Source: Aulostomus chinensis (taxonomy: Eukaryota > Chordata > Actinopteri > Syngnathiformes > Aulostomidae). From it: a DNA stretch of 64,000 bases. Within the stretch, counting starts at the first letter, position 1. The number at the start of each line of letters is the position of its first letter. The notes beneath the pieces are model-generated. The model was not told the origin of the DNA. It was given only the letters and a program-made list of their open reading frames with translations, and did not search any database. Location of the stretch: positions 27,118,825 through 27,182,824 of the forward strand of contig JBBMOA010000011.1 in assembly GCA_037954235.1 (NCBI GenBank), read 5' to 3'. Made by a program: the position numbers and the translations under genes. Below are positions 23,511 to 34,338 of the stretch, one piece after another.

Positions 23511-26500
23511 CGCAGGCTGAAAACAATACAAGCCGTCATGGCAGTCGTTCACATGCATTGAACCAGAGCTGGTGTCAATGGCGTGTGGCGCGTTTCACAT
23601 TAAGTGGCTAGAAAACTAAGCAGTTAGCTTAAGTGGCACTTGTACTGATGAGTCAGCAGTGAAGGGCCAGTTAGACCTGTAGTCCACCTCCAGCTATTGT
23701 CAGATCATTAAACTGATTCCACATGGAGGACCTCAGTGTCATGTGGTCTCAACACCCCTCGGATCAGCACCACAGTGGAGGTAGTTCAGGAGGAACTGGG
23801 TTGGCTGGACTCAGCGAGGAACACGCTGGTATCGTGCACCGTCTGGCTGCACGCTGCCTGTTCCACAGTCGAATAGCTCAGATCCAAACCTGATTATGGA
23901 GCGCTGTAAACTTCATGCTCTCACCATTTACTGGGGGCTCCGAAAAACTCCTACAGCTCACAATAATCCAGGAGCGAACCCATTGGTTCCGTTGGTTGGA
24001 TAGATGGACATCAGGGTGCCGACGAAAGAACACCTGAAATAATCTAAGCAGATGCAAATGGAATCAATAGCAACATGATTGAAGTACTGGGAGATGATCA
24101 ATAGTAAAGGACTTTGATCAGAACATGGCACCAAGTATATGCAAGCATACATAACCTTGAGTTACAAATGCAGTCATGGAACCTGAAACGCGTTCACCGG
24201 CCAGCGGGGGAGGGTCTAAGGAAGTCAGTGATTCTAGAACCTGAACCTTCCCTCAGGTCTCTCTGAGGTTCAGAACTGTACATTTTGATCGTTCTGCTCA
24301 GATGGTGAACACAAAGTATCAGTGTTGGTTCTACAAAGTGGAGCAAAGTGATGACAACTTGACGTAGACAGGCAGGAGCGCAGCATCAAGTGAGACTCGT
24401 GATGGAGCTCCAGCTCTCCGGCGTGCCTCCAGGCTCTCGCACTGATGGACGGACGCACTGATGGCTCCTCACTTCCTGATAGTGGAATCTTCTTCTACTT
24501 AGTCGAGTGCTTTGATGAAACAGAAGGTGGAGGCTGCCTGGGAGGGCTGAGTGGAGGCTGAAGTGAGGAGCTGGCCTCATCACAGCCTTTCTCCTAAGTG
24601 AGTGCCTTCTCCTGAAGCCGGAACTGCTGGGACGCCGGCCAACTTAGTCATTTATATGTCTGAGTGTTCTGTTCTCCTGCATTCCAATCAAAGTTATCGG
24701 CTGAAAGGCCTGGCCATCACTCGCGGGCCCCTCCAAGTTCACTGGCTGCCTCTGGACACCCAGATCGAACAGGGGGCTTCAGATAGACCAGTTCATGAGG
24801 GCAGCTCCAGACCCTCATCCAGACCCTCTCATGGTCCTGTCTGAGGACCAGGCAAAGACCTGGACGGACCTCAGCTGCCAGATTTGTCCCTGGCAGCCCC
24901 TCCTCCCTCTGCTGGCTTCACTGGCTCCCACAATGCTCCCCTTCACCCACAAATCCCACCCTGCTCTTGCCCTCCAGTACCAGAGATCCATGATGTTTCC
25001 TCCTTGAACCCTTCAGAAATTCCTCGAACAGGAGACGTCAACACCACAGCTGAGCCTGCCCGTGACGCCTGAGCTCAGATGAAGGGAGGATCAAAATGAG
25101 CAGGGAGCTAGCAACAGAATCGCTTGGCTTCTGGTCAGAAATTTTCAGAAAAAGACTAAAAGCAGCTCTGACAAATAATAATGACAAAGCACTGGCACTT
25201 TTATTGGCGGTAAGATGATTGCACTGATAACTGATCTGGAATCAGACCTGACAAGACAGACACTCACAACAAGATTTCCAATCTACGGTTTTGAGCATGA
25301 AAACACGCTGAGAGTCTGTGGATGTGTTGACGGTCGACTAACCACGTCTCCGCTCTTCTCATTTGTCTGCTTCATTGAAAGCATCCTGGGTTGTTTGAAA
25401 GGCACCTTATCAATCAAAGGTCCTATCGTCATTATCTTAATTATGCAAACATAACTGGTAGTGTGTGAGGTGCCTCATCCCTTGCTGTTTCTAACATGAT
25501 TGATCTCGTCAGGCCTCCCTCCTCCCAGGGAGGTGTCCTGTTTTCGGCTGCCTCCAGCTGTAGAGAGGAGCCTTGATCTGGGGCATCGGTTGACTGATGG
25601 GATGTTTTATTCCAGCACATATTCAGCCTCTCAAGCACAATATCTTGAAAGCAGGTGGAACTCCAGGTACACCTGGAGGCTACACACTTGCGAATAGAGG
25701 TACCGCCTCAGACGGGTAGGGGTCCTGGTGAGTCCGCCTCATCCTGCCTTTGAGGCTGGTGTTCAGACCGATGAAGAGGAGGAGGAGGGATGAAGCCACT
25801 GCAGCAAAATAACCCAAATGAATTTACATTTTTTATTTTGCCGGGCAATTAATGAGAGTGACTTGCAGAGAGAAGTCACATTGGCTTTGACGGCACGCCA
25901 GAAGAACTCAAGGATATGAAAAAAACTGCAGGTCTGAGCCAAAAGAACTTGATGTGATGACTTTTTACAAATGAAGTGTTAAAGCGCGTCACTGGACTCC
26001 GGAGCTTCAACCAGAGACATCGGGACGGCCCTTTGCGTCAGTAAAGTCTCAGTCTCTCGTGGTTCCGCTCCACACATGAAAGCACTGGGACTCTGCCGTA
26101 AAGACGGCTGTTCTCCCACTGCAGGCTGGCTCAGTCTTTCACTTTCGACTGCTTCTCCTGCCAAGAATATTAGATATGAAAGGCAATTGATTAGATTATA
26201 TGAAGAGTTCTGTTCCATCCCTCCAGTCATTGCTTTATCCATGAAAACTGGCACCACAGCGAGAAATGATTTATTAACTGAAAATGTCAGCTCTCTTTAT
26301 GGACTGCACTTGTTAACATTCGTCTCATTGTCATTGTTTGATCTGTTTGCTCTGATAACATTTAGAAAGTTAAACAGCACGACTGAATAATCTATCCCCA
26401 CTCAAGTTAGCGGAGGGCTAACAGGAAGTAGCCACCTGTGTGCACTCCAACTGTTTCATCTTTAAAATGGCAGACATGTTGATATGAATGTTTTGAGCTT

Positions 26501-27301
26501 TTGAAACCACCTGCACAAAATGTCTTGTCTCACGATTGGAATTTCATCGATGTGGTCTGAAACATCTGGGAAGTCTAGAAGGAAATGATTATCTATGTTC
26601 AAATTAGCAGAGGGCTAAGAGAGTAGCCAGCTGTGCCGATGGAGCATGCTCAGTAGGAAGTGTGAAATACCGAGATTTGCCTGGTGGTGATGAGCTTATT
26701 CAGCGTGTGTGTGAACTGGTTTGGTCTTCATTGATATGAAAATATGATGCACCATGGCTGGAACAACTGCTGATTGTCCTACCAGATGGGCAGAGAAGCG
26801 GCGTCCTCTCCTGAGCATGAGATACTGATGATGACCGTTGCACATGAAAAGTTCACTTCATGCGACAGGCTTGGAGCTGCAGCTGCAGTATCGATGGTGA
26901 TCACCTGTTGCTCACACTGCAGAGAATTAACTTTTCCTCTCATGGTTCCTGCACTTGTCCTGCACGTCCACCTTTGAACACCAGCATCTAATAGTCTGTT
27001 TCTGTGTCTTCTTGTTGAGAGAAGCAGAGTGACCCAAACACATGAGGCCTTATTAGCTCTGACCCAGATGTCTGTCACTCAGGACCAAGACAAAGGCTTG
27101 TGGAGGAGGAGGAGGAGGAGGAGGTCCAGTCTGTCCTCTGGGGTATCGTCTCCCAGCAGACGGACTGATCGCTCCTCATTGTCTCAGTGAACCCCTTGGC
27201 CGAGCTCTGAATGTGGCAGGTGACAGCCTGGAGACTGATCAGTCCACTCTGGGTCTTGTCAGGGTTCGGCTCTGGTGTCTGCCCATTAGAGTGCTGACAC
27301 C

Positions 27302-27333
27302 CCCCACCCCCACCCCACACACACACACACACA

Positions 27334-27410
<77 letters not shown>
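27302..27410 (+). repeat. CA microsatellite
   Basis: About 105 bases of CA with one TC interruption, preceded by CCCCCACCCC. Confidence 0.95.
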
Positions 27411-27532
27411 CAAAACTGTATAACACCTCTGGATAAGATAAATCTGAAAAGATTCCTGCGTGGAAACAAGGGGTCATCACTGCAGCGCTGGATCAATTAC
27501 AGATTGCAGAACAATGCACTTCATCAGTTGTT

Positions 27533-27533
<1 letters not shown>

Positions 27534-27603
<70 letters not shown>
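27534..27603 (+). repeat. TG microsatellite
   Basis: Pure GT, about 70 bases. It lies 125 bp from the CA tract ending at 27410 and in opposite polarity. Confidence 0.95.
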
Positions 27604-27611
<8 letters not shown>

Positions 27612-27932
27612 CGAGATGTGATTGAAGTGGCCATTGATGGAGCATAAGTGCTTTTGCAGCAGGGGTTTCCAGGCCTCGCAGGGCGTTCCCATCCTAGGAG
27701 GTTCCATGATGCCATGAACTAATCCAATAGGAATCATAACGGTTCAAATGGACAAAGATTCATTCATTCAAGACCCGGTTCCATTAAGGGGCGGAGCCAG
27801 GATTGTAATATGACTAGAGGGGCATTCTGTGCTATCCATGGACCTCACTGAAAAATTCAGACATGTTTCTGATACGTTTGAGAGGGAATCACAGGGAAAC
27901 CTGCTCCAGCGGCTCTGACTCAGACCAGTTTG

Positions 27933-27983
<51 letters not shown>
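27933..27983 (+). repeat. TG microsatellite
   Basis: Pure GT, about 50 bases, just before a LINE tail fragment. Confidence 0.95.
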
Positions 27984-27986
<3 letters not shown>

Positions 27987-27997
27987 TTACGTATCAG

Positions 27998-28160
27998 TCA
28001 ATCTTTATTTATATTGCGCCATATCACAACAAATGTCATCTCACGGCCCTTTACACAAAGAGCAGGTCTAGAACCTCCCTCTTTTACTGTGATGAAAGAG
28101 AGCCAACATGAGCAGCACTCAGAGACGCTGGCCAGAAAAAACTCCCTTTAACAGCAACCG
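27998..28160 (-). mobile_element. LINE 3' tail fragment (minus orientation)
   Basis: The + strand reads CAATCTTTATTTATATTGCG, then CCATATCACAACAAATGTCATC, a CCTTTACA box and AGAGCAGGTCTAGA. This is the recognisable reverse complement of a widespread fish non-LTR element tail (tail on the minus strand ends ...ATAAATAAAGATTGA). About 160 bases are left, squeezed between a TG microsatellite and the TG/TA minisatellite. The assignment rests on remembered family sequence. Confidence 0.65.
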
Positions 28161-28164
28161 GTTG

Positions 28165-29231
28165 GCCATGTGTGTGTATACTTGTGTGTGTGTATGTGTG
28201 TATATACTTGTGTGTGTATACTTGTGTGTGTGTGTGTATATACTTGTGTGTGTGTATACTTGTGTGTGTGTATGTGTGTATATACTTGTGTGTGTATGTG
28301 TGTATATACTTGTGTGTGTGTATGTGTGTATATACTTGTGTGTGTATACTTGTGTGTGTGTATACTTGTGTGTGTGTGTGTATACTTGTGTGTGTGTATA
28401 CTTGTGTGTGTGTATGTGTGTATATACTTGTGTGTGTGTATACTTGTGTGTGTGTATGTGTGTATATACTTGTGTGTATACTTGTGTGTGTGTATGTGTG
28501 TATATACTTGTGTGTGTGTATACTTGTGTGTGTATACTTGTGTGTATGTGTGTATATGCTTGTGTGTGTATACTTGTGTGTGTATGTGTGTATATACTTG
28601 TGTGTGTATACTTGTGTGTGTGTGTATACTTGTGTGTGTATGTGTGTATATACTTGTGTGTGTATACTTGTGTGTATGTGTGTATATACTTGTGTGTATA
28701 TACTTGTGTGTGTATGTGTGTATATACTTGTGTGTGTATACTTGTGTGTGTGTATACTTGTGTGTGTATACTTGTGTGTGTATGTGTGTATATACTTGTG
28801 TGTGTATACTTGTGTGTGTATGTGTGTATATACTTGTGTGTGTGTATACTTGTGTGTGTATGTGTGTATATACTTGTGTGTGTATGTGTGTATATACTTG
28901 TGTGTGTATACTTGTGTGTGTATGTGTGTATATACTTGTGTGTGTATACTTGTGTGTGTATGTGTGTATACTTGTGTGTGTATACTTGTGTGTATATACT
29001 TGTGTGTGTATACTTGTGTGTGTATGTGTGTATATACTTGTGTGTGTATGTGTGTATATACTTGTGTGTGTATACTTGTGTGTGTATGTGTGTATATACT
29101 TGTGTGTCTATACTTGTGTGTGTATGTGTGTATACTTGTGTGTGTATACTTGTGTGTGTATGTGTGTATATACTTGTGTGTGTGTATATGCTTGTGTGTG
29201 TATATACTTGTGTATGTGTGTGTACATGTGT

Positions 29232-29262
<31 letters not shown>
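28165..29262 (+). repeat. TATACTTGTGTG-type minisatellite
   Basis: About 1.1 kb made of TATACTTGTGTGTG and TATGTGTGTATA modules. It is almost strictly alternating purine/pyrimidine apart from CTT. Several complete-length open frames on both strands (MCVYTCVCVY, THTSIYTHTH themes) arise from the repeat and are not genes. Confidence 0.97.
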
Positions 29263-29264
<2 letters not shown>

Positions 29265-29272
<8 letters not shown>

Positions 29273-29402
29273 AGAGGAGGTTTATGGATGTAGTGAAAGA
29301 GGACATGAAGGTAGTTGGTGTGAGAGAAGAGGATGCAGAAGATAGGGTTAGATGGAGGCAATTGATTCGCTGTGGCGACCCCTGAAGGGAAAAGCCGAAG
29401 AT
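29265..29402 (+). mobile_element. RTE-type LINE 3' end, 5'-truncated
   Basis: About 140 bases of non-repetitive sequence inside the TG/TA tracts. They translate on the + strand as KRRFMDVVKEDMKVVG, REEDAEDRVRWRQLIRCGDP, stop. This is the characteristic C-terminus of fish RTE-clade (Rex3/Expander-like) reverse transcriptases, followed by the GGCGACCCCTGAAGGGAAAA / GCCGAAGA terminal motif. The copy is severely 5'-truncated and bordered on both sides by TATATA/TACACA repeats, as expected when an RTE tail carries a short tandem repeat. The conserved reading frame suggests it is not very old. Confidence 0.75.
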
Positions 29403-29404
29403 AT

Positions 29405-30271
29405 ACAGTATATACACATATATTTGTATGTGTATGTGTATCTATGTATGTGTGTGTATGTATATATATACATACACACACATATATATATACACACATA
29501 TATATACACATATATACATACACACACATATATATATACATACACACATATATATACACATATATACATACGCACACATATATACACATATATGTATATC
29601 TATATATGTGTGTGTATGTATATATGTGTATATATATGTGTGTATGTATATATATATATGCGTGTATGTATATATATGTGTGTAGGTATATATATACATA
29701 TACATATACACATACACACATATGTACACATATATGTGTATGTGTATCTATATATGTGTGTATGTATATATGTGTATATATATGTGTGTGTATGTATATT
29801 TATACATACACACACATATATATACATTCACACATATATATACACATATATACATACACACACACATATATATATATATACATACACATATATATATATA
29901 CACATATATACATACACACACATATACACATATATATGTATGTGTATCTATATATATGTGTGTATGTATATATATATGTGTGTGTATGTATATATATGTG
30001 TGTGTATGTATATATACATACACACATATATACACATATATGTGTGTATGTGTGTATGTATATATACATATACACATGCACACATATATGTGTATATATG
30101 TATGTGTATCTTTATATGTGTGTATGTATATGTACATATACACACACATATATGTGTATATACATATATGTATATGTATATATACATATGTGTGCATATA
30201 TGTATATATACGTATATATACATAATGTATATATACGTATACATATATATTTATACACACACACACATATT

Positions 30272-30308
<37 letters not shown>

Positions 30309-30315
30309 ATTTACA
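29405..30315 (+). repeat. TA/TG/CA alternating repeat, 0.9 kb
   Basis: Imperfect mixture of TATATA, TATGTGTG and CATACACA blocks. Because TG and CA blocks alternate, the segment is full of inverted repeats and is close to self-complementary. Open frames reading YIYIHTYIY are by-products. Confidence 0.95.
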
Positions 30316-32559
30316 AATAACAAGTATCATTTATATTTAATTCAGTACCTGAGTGTTATGCTGACACAGTGTAGTGTGGTAGACGTGTTTCCACACACGT
30401 GTTGTATCATACTGCTGACGTATCGCGTCACAGCTATCATTAGGACCAGTGTGACCAGTATGACCAGTAGGATCAGGAGGAGATGCCATGGAGACCTCCT
30501 TCATGCTGGAACCAGCAGTGAGTCAGCTTGTCTTGATCACACTTTTACACAGAAAACTTCCAAACGAAGATGAGTGGTACTGACCAGGGAGGAGCCGAGG
30601 TGTCCACACGCTGCAGCTAAGAGGGCTTTGTTTGGAACCAGGACTGTGGAGTTTGGCAGCAACTGGCACAAAGATCTAAGTAGCCTGAGTGTTTTAAGTC
30701 CAGAGGAGTCAGAGGAGAGGTCTGTGTGTGGTCAGGCCTGTAGGGTATGTAAGTGGTTCCTGAGGCAGACAGGAAGCTGCTGTAAGTGGGCCAGGACAGG
30801 ACCGGATAGACAGTACACAGACCTGAAGAGATAAAACATGATGATGAGATTCCTCGATGGTCGATGCTGCTGAGGCGGGGACCGTACAGGTTTGTCCTAC
30901 CCAGATACATCAGCTCCATCCAGGAGAGCTACACACTCGGGGCCTGATGCACAGCCATCCCAAACACAGAGTATAAATTGTGTGTGTGTTCTCAAATATT
31001 GCATGTTTGGCTGGCGTAGGTTTTGTACGTCATGTGATCAGCGTTGTTACAACAGCCGCAGCATGCTGACATGGCCCCAAAGTGAAGAAGTACACAGTTA
31101 CAAAAAGTTCTGTGGGGCAGGAAGTGAGTGACCCCCCTGCCACTCATCTGAGAGCCTCACAACTGCATTGATGATATCGTGTGTTCCTCTTTCATACTAG
31201 AAATGTTGAGACGAGTGGTCATTTTGCCTTCCTGCCTCTTCTTTGCCACTCTGTGCAGCGCTGGGTGACGGCGTCGTGCTCAGCACAAAGACACCATCCT
31301 GGGTGTAAACACGTTACGAGTTTGTTTGTGCGTCTTATCGAGTTGTTACGTTTTCATGGACGACCTCAGCTGACACAGTCAAAGTTTTTCTTAAAGTTCA
31401 TCTTTCCACAATTCAGATGACGTTTTAAGAATCAGTCAAAGTACTGTAGTGATGTAATGGAGAGTGGCGCCACCTGCTGTTGATTGCAGTTGTGCTATGC
31501 AGCTTTGGTTTATGGGGAATGTTTGGTAGGAGCCTCTTCTCTGAGCCTGGGGTCAGGAAAGGAGGCCACTGAGCCGTTGGAGTCCAGACCAAAGGTGGAG
31601 CAGCCTACACCTCCTGGTACTCAGCACTGGAAGGGACACTTGTGCTGAATGTGTGAATAATCAGCCTGCAGTGTTTGCAGGGGTTGATGTCCCTGTGGAG
31701 ACATTGATTTATTTCCATCGTCCATTTTGCTGCCTCGTGTTTGTCATGTCCGGGTCCATGACATCATCCTGAGAGGCACACAGCAGTTTCACAGCAGCCT
31801 CCAGGAACTGCAGGGTCTGCTGCTTCAAACACTGTGATTTAGTACAATAATACAACGTAGGACATCACGGAGCTGTTTGCGCTTTGTCAGGTACACGGGA
31901 TGACACGCTAACAACTTCAAAATGTCCTCTGAACTGCTCACACATGTAGGACACTGAAGAATTGAGGTCTTGGTGAGTTTGACCTGCCTGGCGTGAACGT
32001 CTGCGTGTTCGTACGTTTACAGCAACGAAGTCCAGAATGTTGAGTGTGTGTGTGTGCGTGTGCGTGCGTGTGTTTGTGTTTGATGGCTGGGTACATTTGA
32101 ATGAATGACACAAGGAGAAACGCTCCATCATCGTCATCACAGTTTAATTCCATGTGTTTTACACCCTGAGCCAAGACGCTGCTGCACTGGAGTGGGAGAG
32201 GAGTCGGAGTCTTGTGAAATACAAAAGTGTGTCCGATGAAACTTGGCCCAGGTTAGAGAACAAGGCAGCGAGCTGAAAGACGACTCCTCCTTGTGTATGA
32301 GAGTAATTAGGAGTCCTTCCTGCAGGGGAGCCTGGGTCTAAATATTTAATCTGAAGGCAGCCGTGGCAAAACATGTCATGCCGCCTGCGTCTTTTGTGTC
32401 CAACATCCACAGTCCACGGATGAGGAGCAGCTGCTGAGGTACCATGTTAGGAAATAGATGGGGAGAACGTGGAGGGCTGAGTGTGTGCCCGATGGGCTTG
32501 TAGAACACAATCTGTAGCTTGTCTGCAATTGAGTGAGTGTGTAGATGTGTGTAAGAGAT

Positions 32560-32800
32560 AAGGTGAAAGTGTGTGTGTGCGTGCGCGCGCGCAGCCTAGC
32601 AGACGGAGGCTGGAGCTGTTTTGATCAGAGAAAAGAGAGATGGAGATAAAAAGGCTCTCATGCTAGCAGAGAGGTAGCAGCGAGACTCTGCAGGGACGGA
32701 GAGATGAAAGCAGGCAGGATCTGGAAGACGAGCTCACACCCAGATTTGGCTGAACACTTGTAATCGCAGATGGATTTTTTTTTTTTTATTGCTCGATTTT
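32560..32800 (+). promoter_or_regulatory. cdk14: Possible alternative promoter / 5' leader for the short cdk14 isoform
   Basis: Just upstream of the exon with the internal Met there is a GTGCGTGCGCGCGCGCAG block (about 32573-32594), then a purine-rich stretch with an AT box (GATAAAAAGG, about 32645-32654). The next 190 bases have no simple repeat except a T-run at about 32775. A transcript starting here could use ATG 32855 and give the shorter CDK14 isoform known in mammals. No core promoter element is decisive; this is an inference from position. Confidence 0.25.
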
Positions 32801-32839
32801 ATCTCGACTTATTTCCTTCTCTTCTTCCCTCACTGACAG

Positions 32840-33085
32840 ATATGTGTCACAAAGATGTCCACACGCAGCTGCCAGGGAACAGACTCGGTCATCAAGCCCC
32901 TGGACACCATCCCTGAGGACAAGAAGGTGAGAGTTCAGCGCACGCAGAGCGGCTTCGACCCCTTTGAGAAGCCCACCAGCCAGGTGAAGAGGGTCCACTC
33001 CGAGAACAATGCCTGCATCAACGCCAAAAGCTCGTCTGCTGGGAAGGAGTCGCCCAAACTGCGCAGACACTCCAGCCCCAGTTCT
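32840..33085 (+). CDS. cdk14: cdk14 coding exon: N-terminal linker with internal start
   Basis: 246-nt exon, phase 0 at both ends, with acceptor CTGACAG and donor GTAAGT. It reads ICVTK, MSTRSCQGTDSVIKPLDTIP, EDKKVRVQRTQSGFDPFEKP, TSQVKRVHSENNACINAKSS, SAGKESPKLRRHSSPSS. This is nearly identical to vertebrate CDK14 and unlike CDK15, which settles the paralogue. The basic, serine-rich linker (RVQRTQS, RVHSEN, RRHSSPSS) is the regulatory N-terminal region; in the family such sites bind 14-3-3 proteins. The Met at 32855 has A at -3 and an in-frame TGA lies at 32834-32836 in the intron, so a transcript starting in the intron would initiate here. If the donor were not used, the frame would end 20 codons later. 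Confidence 0.97.
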
Positions 33086-33720
33086 GTAAGTCCAATAACC
33101 ACCGTCACACCAGTAATCCATCAACCCCTCATCCCCACCTTGTAGGAGGGCACCAGACACCCAGCACCCTCCTGGTCTCCATGAAGGTGGGAGTGTAAAA
33201 CCAGTCAACGTGATAAACACAGGCTGCCAACGATTAGTTTTATTAGATTTTAAAGTCACTTTCACAGTAAAGTGACAGGCCAGAGAAGATTGAGGACGTC
33301 TGCTACAGTTATGGTGAACTGATTAGTTTAAGTGGTATTAGTACTCGTAGCAGCAGACAATCGTAGGAGCAGGACCTTAAAACTGCAGTATCGTTACATA
33401 TTGTTAATTAAGTAACGAAGTCCAGTTAACAATTGTTGTTGCTGCCCAACATCTCCACAAATGTCTCTGCTGTCACGTTGTTGCGTGGATGAATCTACCG
33501 ATGAAACATGTCTCAGACACCAAGGAGACAAAAAAACACCAGTTAAAAGAGTCTCTCACACACTACACATCTGGAAAAATTCCCCGAACCACAGAGAGGA
33601 CGCTCGGTAGCAGCAGCAGGCTGCAAGCATTCAGGCTGCAGCTGCATATAATATCCTCCAGACCTCCCAACAGAGAACCCAGCCACCAGTCAGTGCCTGC
33701 CCCGCTGGATCCACCAGTCT

Positions 33721-34338
33721 AGCCTCCAGCCAGCAGCCACCAGCCTGCAGCCACCAGTCACAAGCCACCAGCCTGCAGTCATCAGTCACCAGCCACTAGC
33801 CACCAGCCACCAGCCACCAGCCTGCAGTCATCAGTCACCAGCCACTAGCCACCAGCCACCAGCCTGCAGCCACCAGTCACCAGTCACCAGCCACCAGCCA
33901 CCAGCCTGCAGCCACCAGCCTCCAGCCACCAGCCACCAGCCACCAGCCTGCAGTCACCAGTCACCAGTCACCAGTCACCAGCCAGCAGCCAGCAGCCACC
34001 AGCCTGCAGCCACCAGCCTGCAGTCACCAGTCACCAGCCACCAGTCACCAGTCACCAGCCACCAGCCACCAGTCACCAGCCCACAAGCCACCAGCCCACC
34101 AGCCACCAGTCACCAGTCACCAGTCACCAGTCACCAGTCACCAGCCTGCAGCCACTAGCCACCAGTCACCAGCCACCAGCCACCAGTCACCAGCCACCAG
34201 TCACCAGTCACCAGTCACCAGTCACCAGTCACCAGCCTGCAGCCACTAGCCACCAGTCACCAGCCACCAGCCACCAGTCACCAGCCACCAGTCACCAGTC
34301 ACCAGTCACCAGTCACCAGTCACCAGCCACCAGCCAAG
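33721..34338 (+). repeat. Minisatellite with 7-bp unit CCAGYCA
   Basis: About 620 bases of CCAGCCA and CCAGTCA units with interspersed CCAGCCTGCAG modules. Higher-order copies are visible: a 49-bp block repeats around 33771 and 33820, and a 91-bp block repeats at 34141 and 34232. Both are multiples of 7, consistent with unequal exchange in register. Confidence 0.95.

Larger units (their letters stand above)
2058..32839 (+). other. cdk14: cdk14 intron, 30.8 kb
   Basis: Long intron between the micro-exon and the linker exon, bounded by GTAGGT and CTGACAG. Named repeats inside it are listed separately. Stretches where I see nothing beyond unique sequence and short microsatellites are 4510-7150, 8170-11690, 12340-15810, 19350-21600, 21860-27300 (with some conserved-looking AT-rich blocks) and 30320-32550. 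No open frame in these stretches resembles a known protein, and none is convincingly coding. Such a long early intron is typical of vertebrate CDK14, where the leader and kinase exons are far apart. Confidence 0.8.

Noticed and set aside
28084..30340. Open frames up to 545 codons made of Tyr, Ile, His, Thr, Cys and Val
   Set aside because: By-products of TG/TA/CA repeats on both strands. Only the 29265-29402 part is real coding-derived sequence, from an RTE LINE.
33086..33145. Extension of the linker exon to the next stop (SVSPITTVTPVIHQPL)
   Set aside because: A strong GTAAGT donor follows the RRHSSPSS codons and the downstream exon at 37322 continues the CDK14 sequence exactly, so this is intron.
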